Origin: Zychaea mexicana
Taxonomy: Eukaryota > Mucoromycota > Mucoromycetes > Mucorales > Lichtheimiaceae
Assembly (NCBI RefSeq): GCF_025766255.1
Contig: NW_026516844.1
Coordinates: forward strand, 1 to 64,000
Length of the DNA: 64,000 nucleotides
Direction: 5' to 3'
Shown one piece after another: positions 47,633-60,735 of this stretch. The notes beneath the pieces are model-generated. The model worked only from the letters and a program-made list of their open reading frames with translations, made no database searches and was not told the origin of the DNA. Position 1 is the first letter of the stretch, and each line of letters begins with the position of its first letter. The translations under genes and the position numbers were made by a program.

Positions 47633-49198
47633 TTATATGTTCAAGGCCATTTGTACGTCGGTTGATGAAGGATCATCCATATTTACATCACGGACATTCG
47701 TTAAGGAGTTGTCCATTTTTAGAAACACTTCACTACCACTTTTCACTACCACAGGAGGAGACGTATACTTTTTCCGGTATTCGTCCAGTTGATCCAGGGT
47801 AATATCTGAGCCTCCAGTGACCAAGACTACCACATCGCTCGATGGAGTAAGTGACGGCATGATGTCCCGGATAATTTTTGTATAGCACAGTGATAAGCCT
47901 GTGCCGGAAGCAGGTTCGACAATCATCTTGCTGTCCTCTAATCATCCAACCATAATCAGTATTGCCAGTTGTCAAAACAGTTAATGGGAGTTTACCTGCA
48001 AACAATCGGACTGCGTCAGCTGCCATTGCATCGCTTACAGCAAAAGGCACGACTGGATGTGCCAAGCTGAGCTCGAGTGATTTTGAACTGACAGACTTGA
48101 CAGCAAGACTGGAGGCGATCGTTGATGTTTTCGGTAACGATACAACCTTGCCTGCGACGACAGAAGATTGAAAAGAGTTGCTTCCGTGGGTTTCCACTGC
48201 AATCACTGGTACTTCTTTCCATTCGACTTCTTGAAGCCCCATAATGACTCCGTTTAGTAATCCACCGCCGCCAACGGGACAGATGATGGCTGCTGGAGGA
48301 GTATCGTGCAGTTGTGTTTTGATTTCGTGAACAATCGTTGAATAGCCTTGCCACATATGAGAGTGGTCTGATGACGGAACGTAGATGCTAAGTAGGGATT
48401 TACAAGTTGTCAGCACATAAACTGTTCGCTATACACCGCACTGAGTGATCAATTTGTATGCGTTAGTTGCAAGTGATAGCTACCCATTCCTCCGTACTAG
48501 TTTGCGCGCGTGTGCTTCCGATGCGCTCCAATCCTATACATTTAATACAGCCCATTAAAAACAAACATATGTCATGACATTCTCTCAGTGCCCTTTCACT
48601 TTCAATCAAGTGCTAAATGACACGTTACATCTCCATATAAAATTAATTGTGACCCGTCGTTCCGTATTGTGTCACATATCCGATCGTCAGTTGCTTTCGG
48701 CACAACAATAAGCGCCTCAGTTCCCAATTGCCGTGAGCAGTAAGAAACTGCGAGTACAGTATTCATACCAGAGCCACACACAAATTGAACATCTGTACCG
48801 CGTGTCTGTACAGTGCGGTAACAAAAGTTGCCAATGCCCCTGTTTGTCAAAAGAAACAGATCGATCAGAATCCAGATTCCCCTTTCCAACCCTCTTCACC
48901 CTGCTCTTATTCAATAGGCGTTGCTGCCACAGTAAAATGGTACCTCATCTTGACCGATCCCGAAGGTTGTATATTCTCCATTTTGTAAAACACGTTACTA
49001 TATACACATACACAGAGGATTGTTAACAGATCAGAGATTCTTTTTATTCTGTTTCCGGAACAGGCAGAGGAAAGAAGTTTTAAATATTTACCAATTGAGT
49101 TTGACACTCAAATTGGGAGAGTGGAGTAAGGGTGTTCCGACGTGAAGCGATTGGAATTCATCGAAAGATTGGTTCTCATCGTCCGAAGAATCGTCCAT
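47633..49198 (-). CDS. L-serine/threonine dehydratase (PLP fold type II)
   Basis: Exons 49198-49092, 48997-48944, 48839-48629, 48533-48484, 48387-47996 and 47937-47633 give 372 residues, as expected for Cha1-type enzymes that convert serine or threonine to pyruvate or 2-oxobutyrate plus ammonia. LHVGTPLLHSPNLSVKLN opens the fold; MENIQPSGSVKMRG carries the PLP-binding lysine; CGSGMNTVLAVSYCSRQLG stands for the usual SSGGNAG-type loop (one residue altered, Gly to Met before Asn); PVGGGGLLNGVIMG is the glycine loop that holds the PLP phosphate; LVTGGSDITLDQL closes the domain. No regulatory ACT domain follows, so the enzyme is of the catabolic type. The Met in the substrate loop is worth noting. 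Likely cytosolic or mitochondrial; no presequence is obvious. Confidence 0.92.
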
Positions 49199-49781
49199 AT
49201 GCATATACTTGGGAATAAAGTTCAAAGGAGTGTTTTAAAAAAAATCACCATGACAGCTCTTCCTTTGTGGACCTTAGCTCCGAGTTGTTACTAAAAAGAG
49301 AAATGCGCAGTTTCATGCTATTCCAAGCTTCAGCAAGCATAAAGGACTTACTAGTCCAACTCGTATTCTGATTTAATCACCAGGTGTTACAAGAGAAAAT
49401 AAGCACAGGACGAGCATTGGGAATACAAGTATTCATTCAGCTCTTGCTTGTATACGTTGACAGTGAATCATCCACCAAACAGCCAGCAAGCACAAGAATA
49501 TACGAGGACCCTATGAGATATATCATATGAAGAAAGGCGTTAACATATACCTTACATAATACAGCAACGAAGATACCTATCTGTTAGAAATAAACAGTGG
49601 AAGTCGATGATAGCGAATCTGTTTTTTCTACTGAAACGTATAGTGAGAAGCCTTGTAATCTCTGAAAATTAGTATGTAACTGACAACAAAAATAAGCCCG
49701 ACGTGTCTCGCAAGAAAAAAGTAGAAAAGCGCGACCTTGAAACTTATTCTCGCGTTGACGTGTTTCCTCTTGTCCTTGAAA
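49199..49781. other. Divergent intergenic region
   Basis: Between the dehydratase (-) and FANCD2 (+) starts; AT-rich with no recognisable element. Confidence 0.5.
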
Positions 49782-52700
49782 ATGACTAGAAACACTTTTC
49801 AAGAATTATTACAAGAAGCTGGATGCGTCATTGACGAGTACAACAATCGACCCATAGTTTTCAGTACGTTTAAACTACATTCATCTTTAAAGCATAGCAT
49901 TACCTACATCAAGTTTCTCGTTTACGAATCCAGCCTTTAACAGTCTTGTAACTTTCCTTTCAAGTTTCTGAGCCTGTGCTATTTCGCAGAGAACTCTCAT
50001 TAAAGATTAGGAGCGATCCCCAATACCCAGACAATCTCGATGAGTTCTTTGACAGTATGAACGCTTACTTACAAGACGTAGACGTGCTTCGAAGGTTTCT
50101 TTTACCAGCTACGCTTTCCGATCATTTGATGGATAACAGGCGGTAAGAATACACGCGTCGATTCTCTCTTCCTCTCTTGATAGGCTGATAAATATGTGTA
50201 TGAATTTATATTATCTATTGATAAATGGTCAGGACAAGCATCTTGGAGAGCGCTATTAAGACATTACTCAATATCGATATCATCCAGCCAACGTTGATCA
50301 CTTATTTGCTCGAGCGACTACCCGAATTTTACGATGAACTGGAAAATGAGTATGGATGATGAGTTTTAGTATAACAGCTTCAACGACCCAGCATTGACCT
50401 TCTGTACTTTTAGTAACTCGAGCTCATGCACCGCTCGATTAATCCTTCATCAATTACGATGGTCGGAGTACATTGTAGCACCACAGGCACTAACTGGAAA
50501 GTTGATCGAGGTACGTGTGAGAACGCTTGAAAGTATAAGTCAGTCAGTCGAGCAAGAGGAAGTCAAGGAAGAGAGGTATTCGTATGCTCACCAATGATTG
50601 CTGTTTCTGTAAAAGATTATACAAATTACGCCTACCGTAATTCAACACGAAATCATTACATCCCTTCCTGATATCATCAACGACTCCGAACATAAGGTAA
50701 GGGACAGAAGGATTAAGGGTTTCAAAATATAGTGGAGAGAGACTGCTTATAATTAAAAAAGGTTGAAGAATGTCTGACAACAACTTTTCCGGTGGATGAT
50801 TATAAAGCCCATTGTAGTGTATTTAAAAGAGTTGATGCACGAAGATGCCGAGCTGACAGTACCAATATTGGATGCGCTTTCGAATCTTACACTTCACTCT
50901 GAAAGTCTGGTAAGCAATCTGCGTAAAAATCGATGCTTCTTTGCATATCATATAGCTTAATCTATATCGGATCTTACAGGAGGATGTGCGAGACACAGTG
51001 TTGGATCGTCTGGAATCAGCAGAATTGGATGATTTGGCTGTGATTATCAAATTTTTGCTACAAACGGTCAAGCCACATACGATTGATTTGGTATGTCTCC
51101 TACTTTCATTTTTCGGGGTGGCTGAAAAAATGTCCACCGTTTTTTATGTATTAGACTCACACCAGAGCATATAAATAGGTTATTCTTGGCATTCGCGAAA
51201 AATTGGACTTTCGTTCTCTTGGAAAATCCACTATACCAAGCATTACACGCAAAGCCAAACATTCACCAGAAGCACTTATCCTCGGTAAGATTATAAGTTG
51301 ATCTAGCACACCTGTATTTTGAGTGGATGTTTATCTTCATGACTGTTTTGATATAGAATCGATCAAGTTGGGATTACAATTTCATAAATTTGTGTGTGAC
51401 TCATGGATCAAGTCAATTGCTGCCTTACAAACCAAGGTAAAGAAAAGTAATTATTGTGGGATTCAATATATGCAGTAGAAATCACGATCGTGTTAACGTT
51501 TTCTATCTGATTACTATATACAGCCCGCTCACAAGATCATTGATGTATTGGTCTTATTTATCTTGTACTCAATGACATCAACAAAGAAAAAAGCCGACCA
51601 AATATTCCGCAAGAAGATTGCGGATGGCCTTATTACATCCTCATTATTAGAAGAGTCAATAATGCATCATGGGCATGGTCTGGCCAGGTAAAAGACAGTT
51701 GCTGTATAGGATACAGTTAAGTACTCAATGCATACTAAACTGAATCGCCGTTCCTTTAGTTATTGGAATACAATCCTTTCACTGTCAGAAAGCTTGTTAC
51801 GGTCATCACAGCAACAGAGTGTGCTCATTCCATCTTCCAAAGCTCTTTATATAAGTGCGTTCAAATCAAGTGATGTTTATTATCGACAGGTAAAACTTGG
51901 TGTATAATGTCTGAAGGAAGTATACTCGACTAACAAGATACGAGAATGAATAACACTTTTTGGGTATGTAGGAAATCATTGGCTCTCTAGTGACACATAT
52001 TGGAAGTGGCTCTATATCCTTTTTATGTACCATCCGATAAGGACTGAATGATTGCCTCATGTCCAAACAATTATTGTTACGTATATCTCCTTAACTACTA
52101 ATGGACTTTTTTTCTTTTGCTCAATCTACGCTACAGAAATGGATGTTGCCTTAGACACCCTTCTCCATCTAGCCAGAACGGACGTCGATAACATGGCAGT
52201 ATACGATGTCTTTATTAAGGGTATCCTTGATTATTTGGACAACCTGACACTACCACAAATCCGAACACTTTTCAACATTTTCAGCCTCTTGTCTGTCATG
52301 CCGAAGGCTCGAAAGGAAGGAGACTCTGGTCTTTGGTCCGAAATATGTATCGTCATTCGCAAGCAACTATCCAATCCTCGAGAGAAATACAAAAAAATTG
52401 GTGTCATTGCTAGCTTGGCAGCTGTCAATGTTCTGACCTCTGCCAAACTATGTGCTTCTGAAGATGAATCAGGAGCTGGTTCAAGTAGTACACAACGTAT
52501 GTATTATAGCAATACACTATGATCCATGCTCACTTTTGCTTATTCTGTCTTCTTGTTTATCTAGGTGAGATGACATCCGATGATGCGCACCGCCATCCAC
52601 TTATTCGACAAGCCATTCAAATGGTCGAAATGGCTCTACAACATTGTCATGAATATCCTGTAAGGACACCCTGACTTTAGAAGTATGTTTTACATTTCCC

Positions 52701-55700
52701 ACCAGTACTAAACTTTGAGTTATAGGTTTGTCTGGCAATGGTTTACGATGAGTTGGCATACATGCTTGAACATGGTGATATGGACAAGCGCATGCAGCTG
52801 TATATTGCAGAAAGCATAACTGGCGATTTTATCGAGCAATATGTTGCAGATGCGGGTGCTGTCGAGGAGCGTATCACAAGAGATGCAAATCGTCTAGAGG
52901 TTCCTGTGAAACCTCAAAACTGGATGAATCTTGACGGTCAAGTATGTTTGTAGAATACTTTTACTACGCGTATTAAGGAGCACACAACTTATCTGCACCT
53001 TTCCACTTTGTTTCAACCATTAATATAGGATGCTGCTATAGCAATCGATTTCTACTCGTTCATCTGCGACAATGACGAACGCAAAAAGAAAAGATCTGTT
53101 CTAACTCTGTGTGCGCTTTTCAACTTACTTCAAAGCAGTGAAAAGCTAGGCAACAATGGAAGTCTAGACGGTATCGATGCTCTAGTGGGTTGTGGTCTGG
53201 TATTATTCAATCATACAGATTTTGACGACGACATGGTTAAAGAGCTAAAAACCCATGATCTGTGGAATGCGTGTGATATTATATACTATGCAATCAACTG
53301 GTAAGTTATCTTTCCATAAAATTTCATAGTAACGGAACACAGATCATTAACGATATACCTTTATGTCAACAACATGGTGCACTATGCTTCTAGGTGTCGC
53401 GAGCTGTTGAATGTATTTTCCGTTGTGTGTGACCAATCGATCCATCAAAAAACGGTTCAGCGTGTCAAGAACGTTCTTATGCTCGAGTCAGCATTGTGCA
53501 AATTTATCAAGCAAGCATCAGGCTATGCTCCTATGGAATTTTATGCTTCGCTGCCGATGGCTGGTCTCAAGAACTCCACCTCGCGCACCCTTACTATAAG
53601 CTCGGTAAGAAGAAGAGCATCATCTATAGCCGTGTACATTTGTCTCGACTACGGACTATATTTTGATTACGTGTCTTAAATGTCTTCTAGGCTGTGAGTG
53701 TACGCGATTCCCCTGGAGTCGACGACACCTCTGATACCGAACCGAAACCTGCTAGAAAGGACAAGACCAATACAAATGTCGCATTCAACTCTATTGATGC
53801 ACTGAGACCCCATATGCGTGCTTTGAACGTAAGTGCTCCATCTTTTTCTCCTCACCTTTTTTCCTTCTAACAGAATCTTTGTACCAAAACCTGCTGATAA
53901 TCCACTAGATCAATGTTTTGAGCGTTCTAGCTGCGAGTGAAAACCTTCCTCACAATGAAGACAAATTAGACGTACGTACAACATATATTCTAACTTAGCA
54001 AGCTTTGTTGGGAAAATTAACATCGTCAACAATTTTTCTCTATCGTTAGAACCGGGAACTCAGCTACATTTTCAAAGATCTAAACGAAAAACTCAAGAAT
54101 AAGATCGTCCCTGCACCTGTATCCGCGTTTGGAAGGAAAAAACAAGTAGACCAGAACCTGCATAGCACTGCAATGCTTTCTCGGATAAGTGCCCCTGATC
54201 TTGTGAAACAGGTATTTGACAATTACAAAGCCTCAATTTTTTTTACACATTTGGATCCACTTGTTGACATGATTTTGCAAATGAAAAAATATGCATAGGT
54301 CATTAAGTATTTGCCAAGTATTCTCCAGCGACTGGAAGGGTTATACGAAGATATACAATTACATGTAAATTTGTTTTATATAGAACAGCGTTTTTTTGGT
54401 TAGATGGACTGTATTAACAATTTTGTTACTTTCTCTATCTGTAGGATACACAAGCTGGACGAATTGGATCTGTATGTCAAGAATTTCCCTATCCCAAACA
54501 GCAAATTTGTAAATTGTTATCAATAATTATTTGCTTACTGTATTTGTAGAGCTCCCAGACAATTGTTCAATGTACTTCTCTTATTATGAACATTATCTTT
54601 AAGCTCGTTTCTTGGCCTGAAATAGAAAATCCTGAACACCGTGATATCCTCGAGGTAAGTTCTCATAAATTTATGCAAGCAATCAAGAATATTAAAAGAT
54701 CCTGGATACTCTAATTAATACCACATCATCTCAATTACATCCTTTGAACTACAATTCAGGACCTCGTTAAAACACTAGCATCACGTATTGTTGCCGATGA
54801 ATCACAACACGATACTTTTGAAGTCACTGTTCGTGAAGTCTTCAAATATTTGGCACATTTTAGCAACAATATTCCTGATGCCACCACAGCAATCGTCCTC
54901 TACAAGACTCTGATGCGTGTGATGGTACTCTCTGATAACGATCCTGCCCTCAAAGTCGGTGCTCACCAAGTTGTCACACGCATTTTGGCAACCGACTGGT
55001 TCGATTGGCGAGATATCAAGGTAAGCTATATAAAAAAGAGGAAGTTGGTAGGAGAAAAATTGTAAGACGGCAGTCTTCCACGTTTTGTTTATCCGCCGAG
55101 GAGACTCACAACTTCGTTCTCGTCGACAACAGAAACAAATTATATTTTTGGTTGGGCAAGCTATTGAGCTTGACAAGGATCCGTTACAAGCTTTGCATAC
55201 ATATGTAAACCAAGTTCTCCCGCAGTATAACGAAGAGGGACGATTAGAAGACCATCCACTTCTACGAGATGACACCGTCATATACTACTACGAGGTACAT
55301 AATTTTTTGTTTTGTTACACCTTTGCGCGAGAACTTTGAGAGAATTAATGCGTGCTTGCAAAAAAATCAGACTAACAATGAAAACCATCATTAGGCAATG
55401 ATAAACCAAGCTGTCAAGGCGTTGCACTTGCTACAAGAAACGGACGACAATGATAACGAGAACGATAATGTCCTAGACAAGACTGAAAAGCTGGTTAGAA
55501 TCTTTGCAAGCATTACTACGTATATCAAGAAGAAAGATAAAAAGGAGCTGTTTAGCGTCCTGTTGAAAACTGGCCGTGCGTTTATCGAACAATTCACAAT
55601 GCACTCAATACCTTACTTTACGGGCGTTTTCAAGTACCACAAGGAACGGATCGTCGTGATTTTGAAGAATTTCCAATCGTGCACCCGTATGCTACAGGTA

Positions 55701-56682
55701 CCCGTAGAATTTTTGCTGCTCTTGGAAGAGGAAAATATAGCAAGTTGAATCTTTTGATATACTAACGGCGACGGTGAAATTATGATAGATTATCTGTTCA
55801 CACGTCAAGGTTATGAAGGACATCAAGCTATCTTCCTATGTCCCCAAGTTAAAGCAGGCGATGGAAACGGTTATTTTCCAGGTTAAAATACTGCTAACAG
55901 AAAATAATGCTCCTGCTGATGCATTCTTCCTTGGTAAGCCATAGTTCAATTCCAGTGATATACGGTTGGTCGAAGTGCATAGAGATTTTCCTCTTCGTTA
56001 ATTTTCCAACGTTTTTTGATGGTTAGGTGCGCTAAAACATCGAGACATCCGAGGTGCTGAAGTCTCATCTCAAATGCCCCGTGATCTCTCCTCTTCAGAA
56101 TCTGAGGCAGAAGAGAACGAAGAGAACCTCGAGGTGGCCGTGGCAGCTCGATCCCAAGCCAAGCGAAAGAGAAAACAGTCAACAAAACCAACGGCACGCA
56201 AGAGTAGAGCGAAGGCTACCGAGGACGAGGACAGAACGATCAGGACAACAAGTCAAGTTCCAACTACAGATGATGAAGGAGATGATGAACTTGCGGGAGA
56301 TGACGATGAAGGAGAAGATACCATGGATATTGATCTCAACAGTACCGATGAAGAAGAGCAACAGTCTGCGTCTGCTCGTGATCGAGGGCCTCACCTTATG
56401 TCGTTGTCGCCACCACCCATCCATGGGGTCGCCGACGTTCATGTTGAAGCTAATGAGGAGATGGAGGAAGAAGTAGAAGAAATCGTTGTGTTGTCGCCGT
56501 CTCCACCACCTTCTACCAATCCAAGAGGTATTGCTACGCGATCACCATCACCGCTGCCTCCACCACCACCACCACCACCACCACAAGAATTAACGGGTCC
56601 TCGAAAGAAACGTTTAGGATTGGGACGCCCTAATATCTCAAAGGAATCAAAAGTGTTCAATTTATCAAAGAAATCGGACTAA
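49782..56682 (+). CDS. FANCD2: Fanconi anaemia group D2 (FANCD2) homologue, one frame break
   Basis: FANCD2 pairs with FANCI and, when monoubiquitinated, clamps DNA for crosslink repair. Twenty-eight exons: 49782-49863, 49965-50143, 50233-50349, 50414-50510, 50616-50696, 50808-50909, 50980-51090, 51179-51284, 51357-51436, 51524-51687, 51760-51889, 51972-52005, 52137-52496, 52565-52659, 52726-52941, 53029-53300, 53394-53604, 53691-53828, 53909-53971, 54050-54211, 54299-54364, 54445-54471, 54550-54654, 54760-55020, 55067-55294, 55395-55697, 55789-55933, 56027-56682; about 1,529 residues. Matches run its length: TSILESAIKTLLNIDIIQP, LTVPILDALSNL, VFIKGILDYLDN, VKVMKDIKLSSYVPKLK, GALKHRDIRGAE. 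Lys455 in FIKGILDYLDN corresponds, from memory, to the ubiquitinated lysine. The ~190-residue tail is acidic with poly-Pro. In exon 2 a five-T run at 50100-50104 is one base too long for the frame. Confidence 0.88.
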
Positions 56683-56750
56683 ATGTCAAAAATAAACTGC
56701 CGCTTCGTCCAAGAACCCTTCATATTCTATTCTCTTTTTACACTTTGAAG

Positions 56751-57974
56751 ATGCAAAACTCCGTAGCGTCAGTCGAACAAATCGAGTTGACACCATCTCG
56801 GAAAGATGGCATTCCAGAAGAGTTGGAAGAATCACTACGAAATTTTGGTTGCGAATTTATACAAAGTGCCGGCATCTTGCTCAAACTGTACGTAATATAT
56901 ACCGAGGGCGATTTACGTGTTACGCACGTGTGCAGTACTGGATCTGATCTGTCCACTCGAATCTCACCCGTCTCATCCTTTTGTATGTTTCATTATTAGC
57001 CCACAGGTAGCCATGGCAACCGCACAAGTTTTGTTTCAACGATTTTATTACATGGCTAGTTTAAAAGATTTTGGTATAGTGGTAAGTTGTGTGGCGATCG
57101 TTTTTCTTATATGCTGAGGGGACAAAGAAAAAGAGCTAACATGACAAGGCCAGGAAATTGGTATGGGAGCATTATTTCTCGCTTCAAAAGTAGAAGAATC
57201 ATTTACCCGGCTTACGTATATGGTGTCCGTATATGATTGCTTGTTAAAACGCGCTCGGAAACAGCCTACATATCCTCCACTGGATGCATTTTCGCAGGTT
57301 AGTGTTCTTCTTTTTCGCGAAACGGGAAAGGGGGTTGGAGTGGGAAATCCGCAGAGGCGTAACAAAAGGGGTTGCATATAGCGACGCTTTACGCAAGATG
57401 CACTTGGTCTGATATGTCTGCTATCTGCCTTTATAGCAAGCTTACGATTTAAAAAACATGATTATCACCGGTGAAATGCAAATATTGAAGCGCTTAGGGT
57501 TCAATGTCCATGTTGAGCTTCCATACGGATTAATGATCAACTATTTGCGTATTCTTGGTTTGGAAGAAGATGAAAAAGTCGCTGGAAAAGCCTGGAACTA
57601 CCTCAATGATGGGTAAATTCCACTCTCTTGCTGCGTATATGCGCATCCTTCCTCCTTTATCTCTACCCCTTTTTCCTCTTTATCTCATTTTTCTAACAAC
57701 AGGAAAACACCATACAAAACCTGTTAGATTACGCTCAAATGTGTACGCAACATACGAACCAGCAACAATTGCATGTGCGGCTATATGGCTTGCATGCCGT
57801 GATCATACTATCAAACTACCTCCAGATTGGTATCTTTTATTTGATACCGAATACGACAACGTCACCAACGCAGCAGGACAAGTACGGCGAGTTTATTATA
57901 CAAAAATTGATCGAGAACGACTGCCACTCTATGCCGACGAAATGGACGCTTGGCTGGCCAGAAACTGTCTATAG
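56751..57974 (+). CDS. Cyclin L-type cyclin (two cyclin boxes, no RS tail)
   Basis: Exons 56751-56887, 57000-57081, 57154-57297, 57437-57612 and 57728-57974 give 261 residues. L-type cyclins partner CDK11-class kinases in transcription and splicing. Motifs: LTPSRKDGIPEELEESLRNF, GCEFIQSAGILLKLPQVAMA, QVLFQRFYYMASL, GALFLASKVEESF in the first box; KNMIITGEMQILKRLGFNVH, LPYGLMINYLRILG, KAWNYLNDGLRSNVYATYEP and ACAAIWLACRDHTIKLPPDW in the second. The protein ends soon after the second box, so the Arg/Ser-rich tail of animal cyclin L is absent, as in other fungi. Starts 68 bp after the FANCD2 stop, head to tail; read-through or shared regulation is possible but not shown. Nuclear. Confidence 0.9.
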
Positions 57975-58159
57975 TAAAGACAATAGTATTTGAGAGCATT
58001 ATCTTCATCAATATCATCATTTTCAAATTTGCAACTAACATGGTAACTAGTAGTATATTGTATATGGACATTTTGTATGTAAATATAAATTAAGCTTTTT
58101 TAGCTATAAGAAAAAAAATGGAATTCATTATATAAGATTATTACAACAATTTAAAAAAC

Positions 58160-59254
58160 TCATTTAGGTGTAGTGAAGTTTGGCTGACTGGGTGATGTCT
58201 TGATATTACTATTATCAAGCTGTGCTTGATAAGTCCGTATTGTGGACCTAGAGGGACGCGGCACTAGCGGCGGAGATGATTGTTGTTGCTGTAGCTGTTG
58301 GTGATGGTGAGCATTAAATGCCGGCATCGCAGGTGTTGCTGCAGGAGGAAAGGGAGGTGGTGGTGGTGGTAGAGACTGGTTTGTTGCTGCTATAAGATGA
58401 CTCGGGTCCACACTAAAACTTGGACTATAGGCAAGTTGCGGGGTGTATTGAATGGACTTAGTGATGGTAGGTGACGGAGGTTCCAAAAAGTCCTGCTTCT
58501 TCATCATATCCTCGTCATATGGAGGCGGGAGTGTTGACGGGCAACGAGATGAGACAGTATCTGTAGTGCTGTACCAGCTATGCCGTATGCCCCATCCGCG
58601 CTTGCCTTGATCTTGCTCTTGCGACGGTCTAGCTCTCCGTTTCCTTCGCCTGTTGTTGGTAAATATAATGATTACAATAATTAAAACACTGATGCCTCCC
58701 AGCACGCCGAGCATCGATCCCATGAGTGAATCTTTGATCTTGCTGCTGTTAGCACTCGCAACAACTATACTGGGTGAAGAATGAGCAGTATCGGCTGCTA
58801 CCGCGGCAGTGGAGTCCAGGGTTTTTGCTGCTACGGGTGATGGTGACGATGGGGATAAAGAAGAGCTTGGATTGGCGGCAATGGCAGCAGCTGCAATAAC
58901 AGCTGCATTATGTGTTGCTGGTGGTAACGACATTGAAGAAGGGCTCGATGCTTTGGGCGTAGTAGTAATCGTCGTTTTTGTTGATGGTTTTGGATCGTGC
59001 TGTTGCATTTGTCGTGTATTTTTGGACGCACTTCTGCTGGTGGTGTCGTCATTATGATGATTATGATGGTGATTGTGATGATGATTTTGGTATCCTTTTG
59101 TTGAAGATCCCTTTTTCTTTCTTTTTGTTCCTTTCGTAGTACTAACTCTGCTACTAGTCGATGTCGACGAAGGATTCGTTGTTGTTGGAGTGACAGGCAT
59201 GTTTAGTAATCCTGCTGCTAACAAACAAAAGGGAAACAGGATCAAAACATTCAA
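58160..59254 (-). CDS. Single-pass membrane protein with Ser/Thr-rich ectodomain and PPPY tail
   Basis: A single exon of 364 residues. MNVLILFPFCLLAAGLL is a signal peptide. The ectodomain (about 20-175) is Ser/Thr/Pro-rich, probably O-glycosylated, with a basic patch TKRKKKGSS and a His/Asn-rich run (NHHHNHHHNHH). A membrane helix, MLGVLGGISVLIIVIIIF, is followed by NNRRRKRRARPS as stop-transfer. The cytosolic tail contains TLPPPYDED (a PPxY motif that can bind WW domains, e.g. of Rsp5-type ligases), SPTITKSIQYTP, a poly-Pro run and a Gln-rich stretch, ending PSQPNFTTPK. The layout is that of wall-stress sensors or Mid2/Wsc-like proteins, but no WSC or Cys-rich domain is present, so the identity is only by architecture. 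The 3' end faces cyclin L. Confidence 0.75.
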   Translation of the reverse strand: MNVLILFPFCLLAAGLLNMPVTPTTTNPSSTSTSSRVSTTKGTKRKKKGSSTKGYQNHHHNHHHNHHNDDTTSRSASKNTRQMQQHDPKPSTKTTITTTPKASSPSSMSLPPATHNAAVIAAAAIAANPSSSLSPSSPSPVAAKTLDSTAAVAADTAHSSPSIVVASANSSKIKDSLMGSMLGVLGGISVLIIVIIIFTNNRRRKRRARPSQEQDQGKRGWGIRHSWYSTTDTVSSRCPSTLPPPYDEDMMKKQDFLEPPSPTITKSIQYTPQLAYSPSFSVDPSHLIAATNQSLPPPPPPFPPAATPAMPAFNAHHHQQLQQQQSSPPLVPRPSRSTIRTYQAQLDNSNIKTSPSQPNFTTPK

Positions 59255-60735
59255 TCGGACGGATTGACTGCAGTATATATAGTAGCACTAATGATGAGCC
59301 TAGTCCGGTTCTCAAACGTAGGTAACAGCTGTGCTGAGAATCTAAGCGACTCCTTGAGGGGTTAGTCGTACTATGTCCTTTTATCTTCCTACGTGAGGAG
59401 CAGCTTTTAGAGATTCACCACACCGACCAACTCCTTAATTATGCCTGTCATGGATTGCGGAACTTGTCCGTTATGCATAGATCTTGTTATCTCAAATCTC
59501 TAAGTTACGTTTCCGTTGTGTCAATAATTTTTTATCGACTATATTTTTTGGATTCTGTGTTCATTAATAGTTATTTTTTAAACGATAAGAGAATCAATTT
59601 TCTATAGTGAGGATATACAGACCAGTGCAAAAATTTACATCATTGCTTACTGGTTTGAAAAAAAAGCATATATAGTATTTATGTAAAGCTTATTACTCTA
59701 TAGTGTTATCAAAAGGCTAATGGAGGGCAGCAGAGGGTTTTTGTGGGAATAGAGTAGTCGGGCTATAAGAAGGTGATTTGCAACATGCATACAGCTGCCA
59801 TCATGTATTATACACTAACGACGATCTGCTAATATACAGATTATTGTACACATGAGAAGCAGCATATCCATCCGTCTGTGCAGTAAATATTTTTATCGTA
59901 GTAAAAATAATCTGCAAAGCTTCTTTCTTTTTGCTAATAAACGTACGGCATATTCTTTCGTAATAAAGATGCAGCGCCGACACTTTAGCACTACCGCATA
60001 TACTGGGACTCTATTTTTACTATACGAAAAAAGCACCTTCCATCTGCTGCTGCATGAAAAAGGATTCGATGGCTTGGACGACTGGTCCGATGAGTTTTGT
60101 CGCTGTACGTATAAGGAAAAGCTACACAACCAATAACGATGCGAGCTCTTAGTTACCTCGCAGGATGATCCCACAACAGTTCTATTTTCTTTCGAAAACC
60201 GTGAAGGGCGGCTTCAAAATAGGTCATGGAAGATGAGCGTGCCTCTAAAATCAGGTTAAAACTTTCTCTGCTATATCAATACTAAGTGAATGTATATAGC
60301 AATTATAGACTTTTATATAATGTGTACATACCCAGGAACAATATACATCCGTCGACTCTAGCAGATGCTCAAATAGATAATAATGGCATCCCTTTTTGGC
60401 TAAGTACTAGGCGAAAGCTGAATAGTTAAAGCAGTCGTTGCGTGGCAAACAGCTAACTTCTGATAATAACAATTTATTAAAAAAAAAACTACACAGTAGC
60501 ATCTAGTATGTAAGCAGTAAATGCATAGCAGTAATCATGCGAATTAAAGAAATGTGTTATCAGACATTTCAGGCAACATTTTTTCATTTAACGATTTCTC
60601 TGTCAGGTGTGTGTTTCAGAAGAAAATGAACTATTTCCCGGTTCTTACAGACTGCTACATACGCGTTTCTGTCTCTTTCTATTCTCAAACTCCTCCACTC
60701 TTCTAATAATTAAAGTTTCCAGCAGTGCCTCGCAC
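59255..60735. other. Intergenic region, divergent promoters
   Basis: No supported gene; a 94-codon ORF at 59852-60136 (+) is weak. The bZIP leader (60600-60735) is pyrimidine-rich. Confidence 0.45.
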
